This document shows, piece after piece, positions 25,133-36,297 of a DNA stretch of 64,000 nt. This DNA comes from Candidatus Binataceae bacterium. Its GTDB lineage: Bacteria; Desulfobacterota; Binatia; Binatales; Binataceae. Under the pieces are notes generated by a model. It saw only the letters and a program-made list of their open reading frames with translations, did no database searches and was not told where the DNA came from. Positions within the stretch are counted from its first letter, which is position 1, and every line of letters begins with the position of its first letter. The position numbers and the translations under genes were made by a program. The stretch spans positions 672,545 to 736,544 of the forward strand of contig DASRHP010000009.1 in NCBI GenBank assembly GCA_035650475.1, written 5' to 3'.

Positions 25133-25159
25133 TTGACAAGCTACGATCCGTGATTAACT
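25133..25159 (+). promoter_or_regulatory. groESL promoter (perfect -35, weak -10)
   Basis: TTGACA at 25133-25138 is a consensus -35 and lies directly after the CIRCE operator. The -10 is not clear: TTAACT at 25154-25159, preceded by TG (extended -10 style), or TAACTT one base later. HrcA on CIRCE would overlap polymerase binding here. Confidence 0.6.
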
Positions 25160-25224
25160 TGGGGCACGGAAAATCTTTTCCGTAAACCCGGAAAACAGCT
25201 GAGGTAAGGAGGCGTCTGAGGCCC

Positions 25225-25512
25225 ATGAAAATCAGACCGTTGGGCGATCGGATTCTGGTCAAGCGTATCAAGGAGGAAGAGAAGACCAAGGGCGGGATCA
25301 TCATCCCGGATACCGCCAAGGAGAAGCCCCAGGAGGGCAAGGTGGTCGCCGTCGGCAAGGGCAAGGTGACCGAGGAGGGCAAACTCATCGCACCCGACGT
25401 CAAGGTCGGCGACAAGATCCTCTTCGGCAAGTACTCCGGCAGCGAGGTCAAGCTCGATGGCGAGGAGCACCTCATCCTTCGCGAGGACGATATCCTGGGC
25501 GTGCTCGAGTAG
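25225..25512 (+). CDS. groES: co-chaperonin GroES
   Basis: 95 residues, the standard length. [20 protein letters not shown] is the family start; the mobile loop [17 protein letters not shown] that contacts GroEL and the ending [13 protein letters not shown] are intact. GroES caps the GroEL barrel. Its ATG follows an AAGGAGG ribosome binding site, and groEL starts 84 bases after its stop, so they form the CIRCE-controlled heat-shock operon. Confidence 0.98.
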   Translation: MKIRPLGDRILVKRIKEEEKTKGGIIIPDTAKEKPQEGKVVAVGKGKVTEEGKLIAPDVKVGDKILFGKYSGSEVKLDGEEHLILREDDILGVLE

Positions 25513-27216
<1,704 letters not shown>

Positions 27217-27250
27217 GCCGCGCGCGCAAGGCGCGAGCAGAGTGAAACGA

Positions 27251-27290
27251 GAGGGCGGCGCTCCCCGCGGGGACGCCGCCCTCGTCGTTT
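27251..27290 (+). terminator. intrinsic terminator after groEL
   Basis: A GC-rich stem pairs GAGGGCGGCG (27251-27260) with CGCCGCCCTC (27274-27283), with a further TCCCC/GGGGA inner stem. It is followed by GTCGTTT, a modest U tract. Position between convergent groEL and the AddA-like gene fits a terminator that may work in both directions. Confidence 0.7.
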
Positions 27291-27330
27291 GTGCGCCGCA
27301 GCCAGCCGTGCCGCGGCTCGCCGCGGACTC

Positions 27331-30300
27331 CTACGCCCGCGCCGCGTGCCGCGCGCGCTCCAGGCGCCAGCAGCGCGCGACGTACCCGCAGCCCAGCGCA
27401 TGGCAGGCGGCCGGCGCCGCCGGACCCATCGGATAGGCGGCCGGCACGCCGGCCGCTGCCGCCGCGGCCATCCGGCGGCCGAGCGCGAGCAGATGCTCGC
27501 GCATCGCCGCCGCGGGCTCGAGCTCCAGCATCCGCCGCTCAGCCCGCTCACGCAGGTAGATTATCTCGGCCTCCACTTTCCGCTCCGGGTACGCCTCCCG
27601 TGCGGCCAGCGCGTAGCACTCCATCTGTACGCGATAGTCATGCTCGCCCGCGCGCGCGTATTTGTAGTCGCCGACCACGATTCGCGCGCCGTCGTCGGCG
27701 AGCAAGTCGATCCGGCCGCGCACAAACAGCGTGAAGCCGCCATCTTCGAGCCGCAGGAAAAAGGGCGCCTCGCGCCGCGCTCCTGGCGCGCCGGCGCGCT
27801 GCACGAATTCGGCGCTCGCTACGTAGCGAGACAGGTCGCGCACCAAAGCGCGCCGCTCGCCCGCTCCTACCCCGCTGCCGGCCGAGTGGAGATCGACGAG
27901 GCGTGCAATCTCTGCTTCGCGCTCGCGCGACGTAACCCGCGCCGGGAATTGCTCCAGGACGGCGTGCGCGATCGTGCCAAGCGCACTCGCGTTGCCGCCA
28001 TCGCCCGTCGCGCCGGCCAGGTCCCCCTCCGGCAGCGCCAGCTCGTGGCGCAGGAAATACTGGCGGGGACAGCGTTCGAAATCCTCCAGCGCGCTCGGGC
28101 TGGTCACCAGCTCACGCGCGGCCGGCGCGGCGAATCCCAGGCGCGCGCGCGCCGAGGCGGCGAGCTCTTCGATCGACACCCGAGGCGCCGCCTGCTCAAC
28201 CCCGGCAACCGGCGCTTTCGCCAGCACGTCCGCCCGCCGCAACGTCACTTTGCCCGCGGGTGTTTCGACCACACGCTCCGCTTCCTGCCCGCCCTCAAAG
28301 TCGGCGATCGCCGCCTCGCCGACCACGGCGCGGATCTGCGTTTGCCAGTCGGCGCCCCGGGGCCCTTCGCTCAGGATCAGCCGGTCGCGGGCGCGGGTTA
28401 TCGCAACGTACAGAATTCGTGCGGCCTCCGCCTGCTCCTGGTCTTTGGACACCTCGCGCCACTGCGCGAGCAACGGGTTGGGGAGCGCCTCGTCGCCTGC
28501 GCCCACGGTGTCGCATGCGAGCAGGCCGTATTCCGGCGACATCACCACGTTTTCGCTATTGGATCGCGGCCTGCGGCCGAGGTCGGCGAGGATCACCACC
28601 GGGAACTCGAGGCCCTTGGCCTGATGGATCGTCATCAGGCGCACGACGTCCTCGCTTTCGGCGGCGGTCGGCGCCTGCGGTTCGAGCGGCTGCTCGTCGA
28701 CCAGGCGGCGCAGATGGCGTGCGAAGTCGGCGAAGCCGAAGAAGCGATGGGATTCGAAGTCGCGCGCGAGCTCGGCCAGCTTGCGCGCGTTGGCGGCGCG
28801 CCGGCGGCCGTTTTCGAGCCCCAGCATCACGGCCTCGAAGCGCGTCAGTTCGAGCGCGCGCTCGACGATCACGCTGAGCCGCTCCCGCTCGCGCATCGCA
28901 CGCAATTCGGCGAGCACGTTGCGCGCCCGGCGCGCCGCCTCGACGTCGCGGCGATCGCCGAGCCATGCGAAGTCCTCGTGCGGCTCGTCGAATAGCTTCC
29001 AGAACGGACGTCGCGGTCCGTCCGCCGCGCGCTGCTCCTCCAGATGGAGCGCCATCTCGAGCAGGCACTGGTCGGAGATGCCGAACAGCGGCGAGCGCAG
29101 CGCGGCGGCAAGCTCGACCGAGCTGCGCGGGTCGTCGATCGCACCGAGCAGCGCGGCGAGGTCGCGCACCTCCTTGCATTCGAAGAAGCCGCGCCCCTTG
29201 ACCGTGTAGTAGGGAACGCGTGCGCGCGCGAAACCGGCCTCGTATACGGCGACGTCGGTGAACGAGCGCATCAGCACGGCGATATCGGAGAAGCGCACCG
29301 GTCTCCATTTTTCGGTCGACCGGTCGAAAACCTCTACCTTCTCCGCCACCATCTGCGCGCAGCGGCGCGCGATCGCGTCGGCTTCGACGCGGCGCCCCTC
29401 GCGAGAGCCGGCGCCGTTGCCCCCGCCCGGCTTGACGATAAGCTCGACGGCGGCAGCGCCGAGCGCCGGGCGCACCGCGATCAGACGATGCGCGTCGCGC
29501 CATTCGACACGATACGGCGGTTTACCGTCGGCTCTGGGCGCCATCACGCTCGCGCCGACCGCGTTGACGAATTCGACGATCTCCGGCAGCGAGCGGCGGT
29601 TCTCGCGCAGCGGCAGCTCGGCGGGCGCAACGAGCGCGCGCGGGCGATTGAAGACCGTCACATCGGCGCCGCGAAAGCGATAGATCGATTGTTTCTCGTC
29701 GCCGACGATGAACAGTTCGGGCGCGGGCGCGCCGCCCTCGGTGAGCAGGCGCACGACGGCGTCCTGTACCGGGTCGGTATCCTGGTACTCGTCCACCAGC
29801 AGCGCGGCGATCGTGCGCCGGTAGTGCGTGGCGACCTCGGGATGCCTTTCGAGAAGGCGGCGGGCGAGCGTCAGGAGGTCGTCGAAGGTCACGACGCGCT
29901 CGCCGCGTTTGCGTGCAACGAGCCTGTCCCCCGCCTCCGCGACAAAGCCCGCGATCTCCTTGATCGCCGTCGCTGCCCGGCACGCGCCGTAAGCCTCGTC
30001 TATTTCCTGGATTATCCGGCGAATCTCGCGGACGCCGTCCCTCAGCGTTGTGTTGCGCGCGTCGGGGATGCTGCCGTGGAGTTCGACGAGCACGTCGAGC
30101 TGCGGAGGGTCCGAATCGGCGCTCAGCGCTGCGATCTCGGCTCGCAGGCGCGGCCACTCGCCGCGCGCCTGGTCCAGCTTTTTCCGTGCGGTGCCGTCGA
30201 TTCCCTTGATGCGGAGCAGCTTCTCGACCTGGGCCACCAGCTCGGCGCGCAGCTCGACCAGCCGCAGCGCCCGCGAGCGCAGCTCCTGTGCGGTCGCGGC

Positions 30301-30912
30301 GGCTCTCTCGATTATCCATGACGGCTGCTTGCCCATCCGCGCTGCGTCGCCCGTCAGACGCAGCAGCAGATCGATCGCGCCCGCGCGATGCTTGGTGCCG
30401 TGCAGGCCGCGCGCGCCCGCCAGGCGTATTGCGCCGCGGTCACGGCGGCGCACCGCGTCGGCAAGCAGCTCGCGGCACACCCGTTGCAGAAAAGTGGCGC
30501 TCTGGTATTCGTCGAGCACGTCGAAGCCGGGATCGACACCGGCCTCCAGCGGGTGCTCGCGGAGCAGGTGCGCGCAGAAGGCGTGAATCGTGGAGATGCG
30601 GGCGAGGCCGAGCGCGCGGCGCGCGCGCGCGAGCATCCGGCGGCGTTCTTCGGCCGGCTCCTGCGCGATTCGCTCGTCGAGCACCTCGGCAATCCGCCCA
30701 CGCATGTCAGCGGTCGCCTTTTCGGTGAACGTGATCGCCGCTATCTGCTGGGGCACAAGCGGCGCGCGCCCCTCGATATCGCCGGCCACCAGCGCGACAA
30801 AGCGCCGGGCGAGCACCTCGGTCTTGCCCGAGCCGGCGCCGGCGCGCACCAGCACGCCGCCCGCGGCGTAGATCGCTGCGCGCTGCTCGCCGGTTAGCTC
30901 GACCCGGGCCAT
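27331..30912 (-). CDS. addA: AddA-like UvrD-family helicase with Cas4/RecB-type nuclease domain
   Basis: 1193 residues. The helicase core starts with ELTGEQRAAIYAAGGVLVRA and Walker A GAGSGKT (~24-30), followed by ITFTEKATADMRGRI, RISTIHAFCAHLL, VDEYQDTDPVQDAVV (DExx), VGDEKQSIYRFRGADV and VRLMTIHQAKGLEFPVVILA. The C-terminal third is a PD-(D/E)XK nuclease: FERCPRQYFLRHEL, GRIDLLADDG, IVVGDYKYARA. Cys ~947 plus Cys1170, Cys1175 and Cys1181 suggest a [4Fe-4S] staple as in AddB and Cas4 nucleases. It would unwind and cut DNA ends for recombination repair with the AddB-like gene, seven bases upstream. Confidence 0.9.
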   Translation of the reverse strand: MARVELTGEQRAAIYAAGGVLVRAGAGSGKTEVLARRFVALVAGDIEGRAPLVPQQIAAITFTEKATADMRGRIAEVLDERIAQEPAEERRRMLARARRALGLARISTIHAFCAHLLREHPLEAGVDPGFDVLDEYQSATFLQRVCRELLADAVRRRDRGAIRLAGARGLHGTKHRAGAIDLLLRLTGDAARMGKQPSWIIERAAATAQELRSRALRLVELRAELVAQVEKLLRIKGIDGTARKKLDQARGEWPRLRAEIAALSADSDPPQLDVLVELHGSIPDARNTTLRDGVREIRRIIQEIDEAYGACRAATAIKEIAGFVAEAGDRLVARKRGERVVTFDDLLTLARRLLERHPEVATHYRRTIAALLVDEYQDTDPVQDAVVRLLTEGGAPAPELFIVGDEKQSIYRFRGADVTVFNRPRALVAPAELPLRENRRSLPEIVEFVNAVGASVMAPRADGKPPYRVEWRDAHRLIAVRPALGAAAVELIVKPGGGNGAGSREGRRVEADAIARRCAQMVAEKVEVFDRSTEKWRPVRFSDIAVLMRSFTDVAVYEAGFARARVPYYTVKGRGFFECKEVRDLAALLGAIDDPRSSVELAAALRSPLFGISDQCLLEMALHLEEQRAADGPRRPFWKLFDEPHEDFAWLGDRRDVEAARRARNVLAELRAMRERERLSVIVERALELTRFEAVMLGLENGRRRAANARKLAELARDFESHRFFGFADFARHLRRLVDEQPLEPQAPTAAESEDVVRLMTIHQAKGLEFPVVILADLGRRPRSNSENVVMSPEYGLLACDTVGAGDEALPNPLLAQWREVSKDQEQAEAARILYVAITRARDRLILSEGPRGADWQTQIRAVVGEAAIADFEGGQEAERVVETPAGKVTLRRADVLAKAPVAGVEQAAPRVSIEELAASARARLGFAAPAARELVTSPSALEDFERCPRQYFLRHELALPEGDLAGATGDGGNASALGTIAHAVLEQFPARVTSREREAEIARLVDLHSAGSGVGAGERRALVRDLSRYVASAEFVQRAGAPGARREAPFFLRLEDGGFTLFVRGRIDLLADDGARIVVGDYKYARAGEHDYRVQMECYALAAREAYPERKVEAEIIYLRERAERRMLELEPAAAMREHLLALGRRMAAAAAAGVPAAYPMGPAAPAACHALGCGYVARCWRLERARHAARA

Positions 30913-30919
30913 CGGACCG

Positions 30920-33900
30920 CTAGCCTCCCTGCTCGGTCCCCTTGTGGTAGCGGCAGACCGAGCGGTAGCGACACCAGTCGTCGCATCGGCGCGGATCGAC
31001 GTCGAAGCGCCCGCCGAGGGCGTCGTCGATCAGCCTCCAAATGCGCTCGGCGACCGGAACGGTGCCCGCGGCGAGCGCCTGCGCGCGCCGAAACGGATCA
31101 AGCTCGACGAGATCGCGCTCGACCTGACGCGCCTGAAGCTTTTTGTCGGCGCGCAGGACGACGTATCCTGCGGTGAGCGTCGTTTCCGACGCGAGCCGTT
31201 CGTTAAACGCCTTCCGCGCACCCATGAGGTAGAGCGGCAACTGGAACGCGGTCCAGCCAAATTCCGCCCCTTCGGGGTCCGCCATCTTGCGATAAGTGTC
31301 GGCGCGGCGGGCATTTTTATAGTCGAGCACGCACAGTCCGCTTAGCCGACCGCGCGCCGGATGGAGCTCGAGGCGATCGATGCGACCCTCCAACTGGAGC
31401 GGCGCGCGCGCGCCGTCGCGCGAATCGGCGAGCGCGAAGCTGATCTCATATTCGGTTTCGACCCCGAAGTCGGGATGCGCCGCGCTGTACCTGGCCTGGA
31501 ACGCGATGAACTCCTCGACCGTGCGTTCGACCGACTCCCATCGCAGGTCGAAGAACCCCGGATCGCGGGCGAGCGGCCGGCGTTCGGCGCGCACCGCGTC
31601 GAGCACGCGCGCGGCCTGAGTGCGCGCGCGCGCGGCGTCGGCGAAATCGACCTTAGCCTCGACCAGCCGGCGCAGCACGTCGTGGATCAGGTCGCCAGTT
31701 TCCATCGCGCTGAGCTCGTAGTCCGGTTCGTCCTCCTCGCGCAGGATGAGGATGCGGCCGGCAAAAAATTTGAAGCCGCACGCCGCCAGTTCATCGAGCC
31801 TGCTCGCGCTCCACGCCCGCGGCGCATCGGCGGTTCCAACCAGCATCTGCGCAAGCCGCGCATGCGGTGCGACGCGTCCGTCGAACGGCCCGGCGGCGTC
31901 TGACTTGTCCTTATCCGCCGCATAGCGCATCCCGGCTTCGTCGGGCTCGGGGTTTTCCTCGCGCGTAGGCAGCGCAAGATATTTTTCGCGGGCGCGCTCG
32001 ATTGCGGCGCGCTGGGCGATCGAGTCGAGTTCGACACGCGGCGCAATGACCTCGGCCGCCGCCGCGTCCAGCGTGTGGTCGGCGGCCGCGCGCGCAAGGA
32101 ACTCCTCTGCCGAGAAACAATCCTCCGCCGCCGGAGGAATACTGGCCGCCGGGATGCGTCTTGCGATCGACGAGCCCGACGGATCGCCGAGCAGGCGCAG
32201 GACCTCGTCGATAAACGGCGAGCGGACCAGCGGGTTCCCGCCGGCGTCGGCCGCCGCGTAGCTCAGCACCACGCGCCGCGACGGCATCGAGAGCGCCAGA
32301 TGGAAGAGCAGGAAGTCCTCGCCGTTGCGGTCGTAGCGCGTGCGCAAAATGCGGCCGGCATGGCTCGGCGCGTCGGCGCCGAAACGGCGGCGCAGCGCAT
32401 CGCCGAGCGGGCGATTGAGCGCGAGCTTCAAATCGTCGGGAAGCAGCGGGTCGTCGGGACGGTAGATCGGGAAGAGGCCGTCATTGAGACCAACGACGAA
32501 GACCAGGTCGAAATCGAGACCGCGCGCTTCGAGCACCGGCAGCGCGCGCACCGCATCCGGCGCGCCCGCGCCCGCCTCCGATGCGGCGGCGCCGTCAAAC
32601 GCCGCCTCGACCATCGCGGCAAACTCGGCCGCATCGAGTGCGCGCCCGCTGTCGGCCAGCGCCGCGTAACGCGCCAGACCCGCGAGCGCCCCCTGCACCG
32701 GCCCGCAAGCGCGGACGGCGTCGTCGGCGCGCTCGCCGTCGCCGGCGGGATCGAAGCCGAGCGCGTCAAGCGCGCGCCTCAGGCGGTCGAGATGCTCGGT
32801 AAGCCGGCCCGGCGCGCCCAGCGGCTCCAGTGCTCCGAGAACCCGCTCGAAATGGGCGAGCGCATCTTCAACGCGTCTGACGCGCGTCCGGAGCTTTGTC
32901 CGCTCGCTCTCGTCCGCCGCGCCGGCCAGCGCACCGCGCAGGTCATCCAGATGGCTTTTGACGCACTCCGCGAGCCGCTTCGCACCGCGGTCGATATAGC
33001 CGACCTCGTTGAGCATCGGCGCAAGCTCGGGCGCGGCGGCCCGCAGATGGGGCGAGCGGAGCAACGCGGCGAGCGTCTCGCGCTCGAAATTCTCGCGCGC
33101 GGCGCGCAGGATGGTCTCGACCAGCCGGGCGGGCGCGGTCGCGCGCACGCCGGGTGTCTCGGAGAGATCGAGCGGGATGCGGTAGCGGCGGAAAACCGCC
33201 CGCAGGTCGTCCGCGTACGGAGCAAGGTCGCGTGCGACGACCGCAACTCGCGCCGGTGCAAGCGGCTCCGCCGCCTCCAGCGCGCGGCGGATCGCGCGAC
33301 CGACCTCCTCGATCTCGGCCAGCGGCGTCGGCGCCTCGACGATCTCAAGCGTGGCGTCCGCCGGCGGCGGCGCGGCCGCGGTTTGCGTGAACAGATGTTC
33401 GAGGAGGTAGCCGAGGCGGCCTGGGCGGCCATCGCGGCGGACGAAGTCGGGCAGCACCTTGTCGGCGATCGATTCCTCGGCGACGAAGCGGTTCCAGGTG
33501 AGATTGGCAAAGCGAGTCGCGTCGGTCGGATGTTCGGCGGCCTGGATGGTCAGCCGCGCGTCGCCGGTCGTCCGGATCAGCGCGGTCGCGATCATGAACT
33601 GGAGCAGGCTGAAGTCATAGATCTCGGCGATCTGGAGCTGGCGGATGCCGTCGAGCAGAGCCGGGCGCTCGCCGCGACGCTCAAGCGCGTGCAGCCCTTC
33701 GAGCACGGCGCGCTCGCGGTCGTGCCGATCGCACATTGCGTGGCGCGCGAGCACCTCTTCGTAGCGCTCGAAGAGCGCGGCGAGCTCGTCGAGCCGCGCG
33801 GCGCCCGCGACATCGCCGAGCGCCGAGGCGGCGCGGCGAAGGTCGGCGGGCGCAAGCGCCGCGCTCTTGAACTGGCGAATCAGTCCGAGCACATGTTCGG

Positions 33901-34141
33901 CGCCCGCGCGGCTGGAGCGCATCGCGCCGCCCGCCGCTGCGATCGCTTCGCACACCGCGATCCGTTCGCCGAGATCGTCGAGTAGCGCGCCGCGCGGCCC
34001 GAACTCGCGCCACAGCCGGTCGATCAGTTGCGGAAAGGTCATCACCGAGTGGCCGAGCAGGCATCGCCGGCTCAGACTCTGCCGCCTCAGCCAGTCCTCG
34101 ACCTTTCTCGCGGTGGGATAAAGCGCGAGTACGCCGTCCAT
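30920..34141 (-). CDS. addB: AddB-like helicase-nuclease partner (PD-(D/E)XK nuclease)
   Basis: 1073 residues. The N-terminal region (MDGVLALYPTARKVEDWLRR, VMTFPQLIDRLWREFG) looks like an inactive UvrD-type helicase; no Walker A is visible, whereas the Bacillus AddB keeps one. The centre has LPVLEARGLDFDLVFVVGLNDGLFP, as in AddB/RexB. The C-terminal nuclease shows LAACGFKFFAGRILIL, LCVLDYKNARRADTY and the cysteine end CDDWCRYRSVC (Cys1053, 1057, 1063), which with the earlier AACGF Cys would hold a [4Fe-4S] cluster. Paired with the AddA-like gene it would process double-strand breaks. Its 5' neighbour is an SbcD-like phosphoesterase. Confidence 0.85.
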   Translation of the reverse strand: MDGVLALYPTARKVEDWLRRQSLSRRCLLGHSVMTFPQLIDRLWREFGPRGALLDDLGERIAVCEAIAAAGGAMRSSRAGAEHVLGLIRQFKSAALAPADLRRAASALGDVAGAARLDELAALFERYEEVLARHAMCDRHDRERAVLEGLHALERRGERPALLDGIRQLQIAEIYDFSLLQFMIATALIRTTGDARLTIQAAEHPTDATRFANLTWNRFVAEESIADKVLPDFVRRDGRPGRLGYLLEHLFTQTAAAPPPADATLEIVEAPTPLAEIEEVGRAIRRALEAAEPLAPARVAVVARDLAPYADDLRAVFRRYRIPLDLSETPGVRATAPARLVETILRAARENFERETLAALLRSPHLRAAAPELAPMLNEVGYIDRGAKRLAECVKSHLDDLRGALAGAADESERTKLRTRVRRVEDALAHFERVLGALEPLGAPGRLTEHLDRLRRALDALGFDPAGDGERADDAVRACGPVQGALAGLARYAALADSGRALDAAEFAAMVEAAFDGAAASEAGAGAPDAVRALPVLEARGLDFDLVFVVGLNDGLFPIYRPDDPLLPDDLKLALNRPLGDALRRRFGADAPSHAGRILRTRYDRNGEDFLLFHLALSMPSRRVVLSYAAADAGGNPLVRSPFIDEVLRLLGDPSGSSIARRIPAASIPPAAEDCFSAEEFLARAAADHTLDAAAAEVIAPRVELDSIAQRAAIERAREKYLALPTREENPEPDEAGMRYAADKDKSDAAGPFDGRVAPHARLAQMLVGTADAPRAWSASRLDELAACGFKFFAGRILILREEDEPDYELSAMETGDLIHDVLRRLVEAKVDFADAARARTQAARVLDAVRAERRPLARDPGFFDLRWESVERTVEEFIAFQARYSAAHPDFGVETEYEISFALADSRDGARAPLQLEGRIDRLELHPARGRLSGLCVLDYKNARRADTYRKMADPEGAEFGWTAFQLPLYLMGARKAFNERLASETTLTAGYVVLRADKKLQARQVERDLVELDPFRRAQALAAGTVPVAERIWRLIDDALGGRFDVDPRRCDDWCRYRSVCRYHKGTEQGG

Positions 34142-34306
34142 CGGAGCGCCACAAAAAAATATACTCCGATAACTCGCCGCGCGTCGGCAGCGGACGGCGG
34201 CTCAGGGCGCATTTATGAACAGCGCGCGCAAGACGAACGCACCCGCGCGCGATCGCTGGGCACGGCGGCTCCCTTGCACCGCCTGTTTATCGGCCGGTCG
34301 GGGGAA

Positions 34307-35062
34307 TTAGAACTTGACCGGCAGGCGTTCGAGACGCACCGGCTCGCCCGGGACGCAGCTTATCCAGGCGACCCATCCGGCGTTGTCGCTGGCGTACAGC
34401 GGCGCCGGCGTGCCGCAGTAGGCCGCGCGCGTCGGCCCTTGCGAGACGTCGCCGAAGACGTGGATGTGGCCGAGCGCGATGTAGTCGTAGGCGCTGGCCT
34501 CGATCTCGGCGGGCGTGATCGGCGAGGAGCGCATCCCGTCGGCCTCCTCGGTGAAGAAGCCATGCGCCAGCGCGATATTCCAGCGTCCCGCAGCCGGCGC
34601 CGGCATTCCGCTAAGCGGCCTGTAGTCGGGCGAATGCTCGACCAGCGCGCGGCCCCAGACGCGGGTTTCCAGGTCGGGGAAGTCGAGCACGCGCCCGTCG
34701 GGCTCGAGAATCAGGTGGAGATTGCGGGGCAGCAGGTGGGGCGCGAGGCTCGCATAGATCGACGCCTCGTCGTGCGCGTCGTGATTGCCCGGGATCATCA
34801 CGACCGGCATCAGGGCGCGTCTGATCTCGCCCAGCGCGAAGTCGAGCGCCGCGTCGCTGACCCGCGCCGAGTCGAACAGGTCGCCGACGATCAGCAGCAG
34901 GTCGGCGCGCTGCGCGTTGGCGATATCGATGACCCGGCTGAACGAGCGGCGCACGCGCTCACGCAACATCTCGCCGCTCGGACCGCTGCCGAAGCTGTCG
35001 GTGTCGAGATGGACGTCCGAAGTATGAACGATATTAACCGGTCGCCGCGGTCTGGGGCTCAA
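34307..35062 (-). CDS. SbcD/Mre11-like metallophosphoesterase
   Basis: 251 residues with the calcineurin-like phosphoesterase motifs in order: IVHTSDVHLDTDSFG, LLIVGDLFDSAR, VMIPGNHDAHDE, IALAHGFF and DYIALGHIHVFGD. This set binds two metal ions and fits DNA repair exonuclease SbcD/Mre11-type enzymes, though it is shorter and has no SbcC partner in the window. It lies upstream of the AddAB-like pair on the same strand (gap 165 bases), so it may serve in DNA end processing; that is inference from context. The 34142-34306 gap holds no gene I can support. Confidence 0.85.
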   Translation of the reverse strand: MSPRPRRPVNIVHTSDVHLDTDSFGSGPSGEMLRERVRRSFSRVIDIANAQRADLLLIVGDLFDSARVSDAALDFALGEIRRALMPVVMIPGNHDAHDEASIYASLAPHLLPRNLHLILEPDGRVLDFPDLETRVWGRALVEHSPDYRPLSGMPAPAAGRWNIALAHGFFTEEADGMRSSPITPAEIEASAYDYIALGHIHVFGDVSQGPTRAAYCGTPAPLYASDNAGWVAWISCVPGEPVRLERLPVKF

Positions 35063-35231
35063 GCCCTGCTCTCCGAGCCGGTAGGCGCGCCTGCGGCGTC
35101 GCCCCGGCGCCAGGACCCTGCTTGATGGGTCTATCTTCGCAATACTAGACTCGCAGAGGCGACTTTTTCAACTTTGCCGCCGCCTCATCCGGCGGCGCGC
35201 GGATTCGCCAGTCTTTGCAGGGGCTTGCAGC

Positions 35232-36251
35232 GTGATCGTCGTAATGAAGGCGGGTGCCACCGAGGCCGAGATCGAAAATGTCGTCCGGATGGTCGAAGAG
35301 CTCGACTACCGCGCGCACGTGATCCGCGGCGTCGAGCGCACGGTGGTCGCCTGCGTGGGCGAAGAGCGCGGCGAACAGCATCAGCTCACTCATCTCGAAG
35401 CGGTCGGCGGCGTCGATCGGGTGATGCCGGTGCTGCGCAGCTTCAAGCTCGCCGCGCGCGAGGTCCGTCCCGAGGGCTCGCGAATCAAGGTCGGCGCTCT
35501 CGAGATCGGCGGGCGGCGACTGGCCGTGATGGCGGGGCCGTGCGCGGTCGAGAGCCGCCAGCAGGTCGAGGCGGCGGCCGCCGCGGTCAAGCGCGCGGGC
35601 GCCAATATGCTGCGCGGCGGCGCCTACAAGCCGCGCACCTCGCCCTACGCCTTCCAGGGGATGGAAGACGCCGGGCTGCGGCTGCTCGAAGACGCCGGGC
35701 GCACGCAGGGACTGCCAGTGGTGACCGAGATCATGGACCCGCACGACATCGACCTCGTCGCCCGGCACGCCGACATGCTCCAGGTCGGCGCGCGCAACGC
35801 GCAGAACTTCTCGCTGCTCCGCCGCCTGGGGCGGATCAAGAAGCCCGTGCTGCTCAAGCGCGGGATGTCCACCCGCCTTGAAGAGTTCCTGATGGCGGCC
35901 GAATACATCCTGTCCGAGGGCAATCCCAACGTCGTGCTGTGCGAGCGCGGCATCCGCACCTTCGAGACTGCGACGCGCAATACGCTCGACCTGAACGCGG
36001 TGCCGCTGCTCAAGCAGTGGACGCATCTGCCGGTGATCGTTGATCCCAGCCACGGCACCGGCATCTGGTCGCTGGTCAAGCCGATGGCGCTGGCGGCGAT
36101 TGCGGCAGGCGCCGACGGCCTGATGATCGAGGTCCATCCGCAACCCGAGCACGCGCTCAGCGACGGCCCGCAGCAGCTTCGGCCCGACCGCTTCGCCGAG
36201 TTGATGGCGGCGCTGGCGCCGGTGGCCGAGGCGGTCGGGCGTATGCTGTGA
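35232..36251 (+). CDS. aroF: 3-deoxy-7-phosphoheptulonate synthase (DAHP synthase, AroF type with FDH-like N-domain)
   Basis: 339 residues. Residues ~1-65 ([37 protein letters not shown]) form the regulatory ferredoxin-like domain typical of type I-beta enzymes. The barrel starts with [12 protein letters not shown] and has [38 protein letters not shown] and [16 protein letters not shown]. It condenses PEP and erythrose-4-phosphate, the first step to aromatic amino acids. GTG 35232 follows a weak GCAGC context. It precedes the LD-carboxypeptidase gene by 46 bases. Confidence 0.95.
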   Translation: MIVVMKAGATEAEIENVVRMVEELDYRAHVIRGVERTVVACVGEERGEQHQLTHLEAVGGVDRVMPVLRSFKLAAREVRPEGSRIKVGALEIGGRRLAVMAGPCAVESRQQVEAAAAAVKRAGANMLRGGAYKPRTSPYAFQGMEDAGLRLLEDAGRTQGLPVVTEIMDPHDIDLVARHADMLQVGARNAQNFSLLRRLGRIKKPVLLKRGMSTRLEEFLMAAEYILSEGNPNVVLCERGIRTFETATRNTLDLNAVPLLKQWTHLPVIVDPSHGTGIWSLVKPMALAAIAAGADGLMIEVHPQPEHALSDGPQQLRPDRFAELMAALAPVAEAVGRML

Positions 36252-36297
36252 GGGGGCCGCGCGTGGAGGTGGGGATGAGGTTGAGGGTAAGGGGCGG

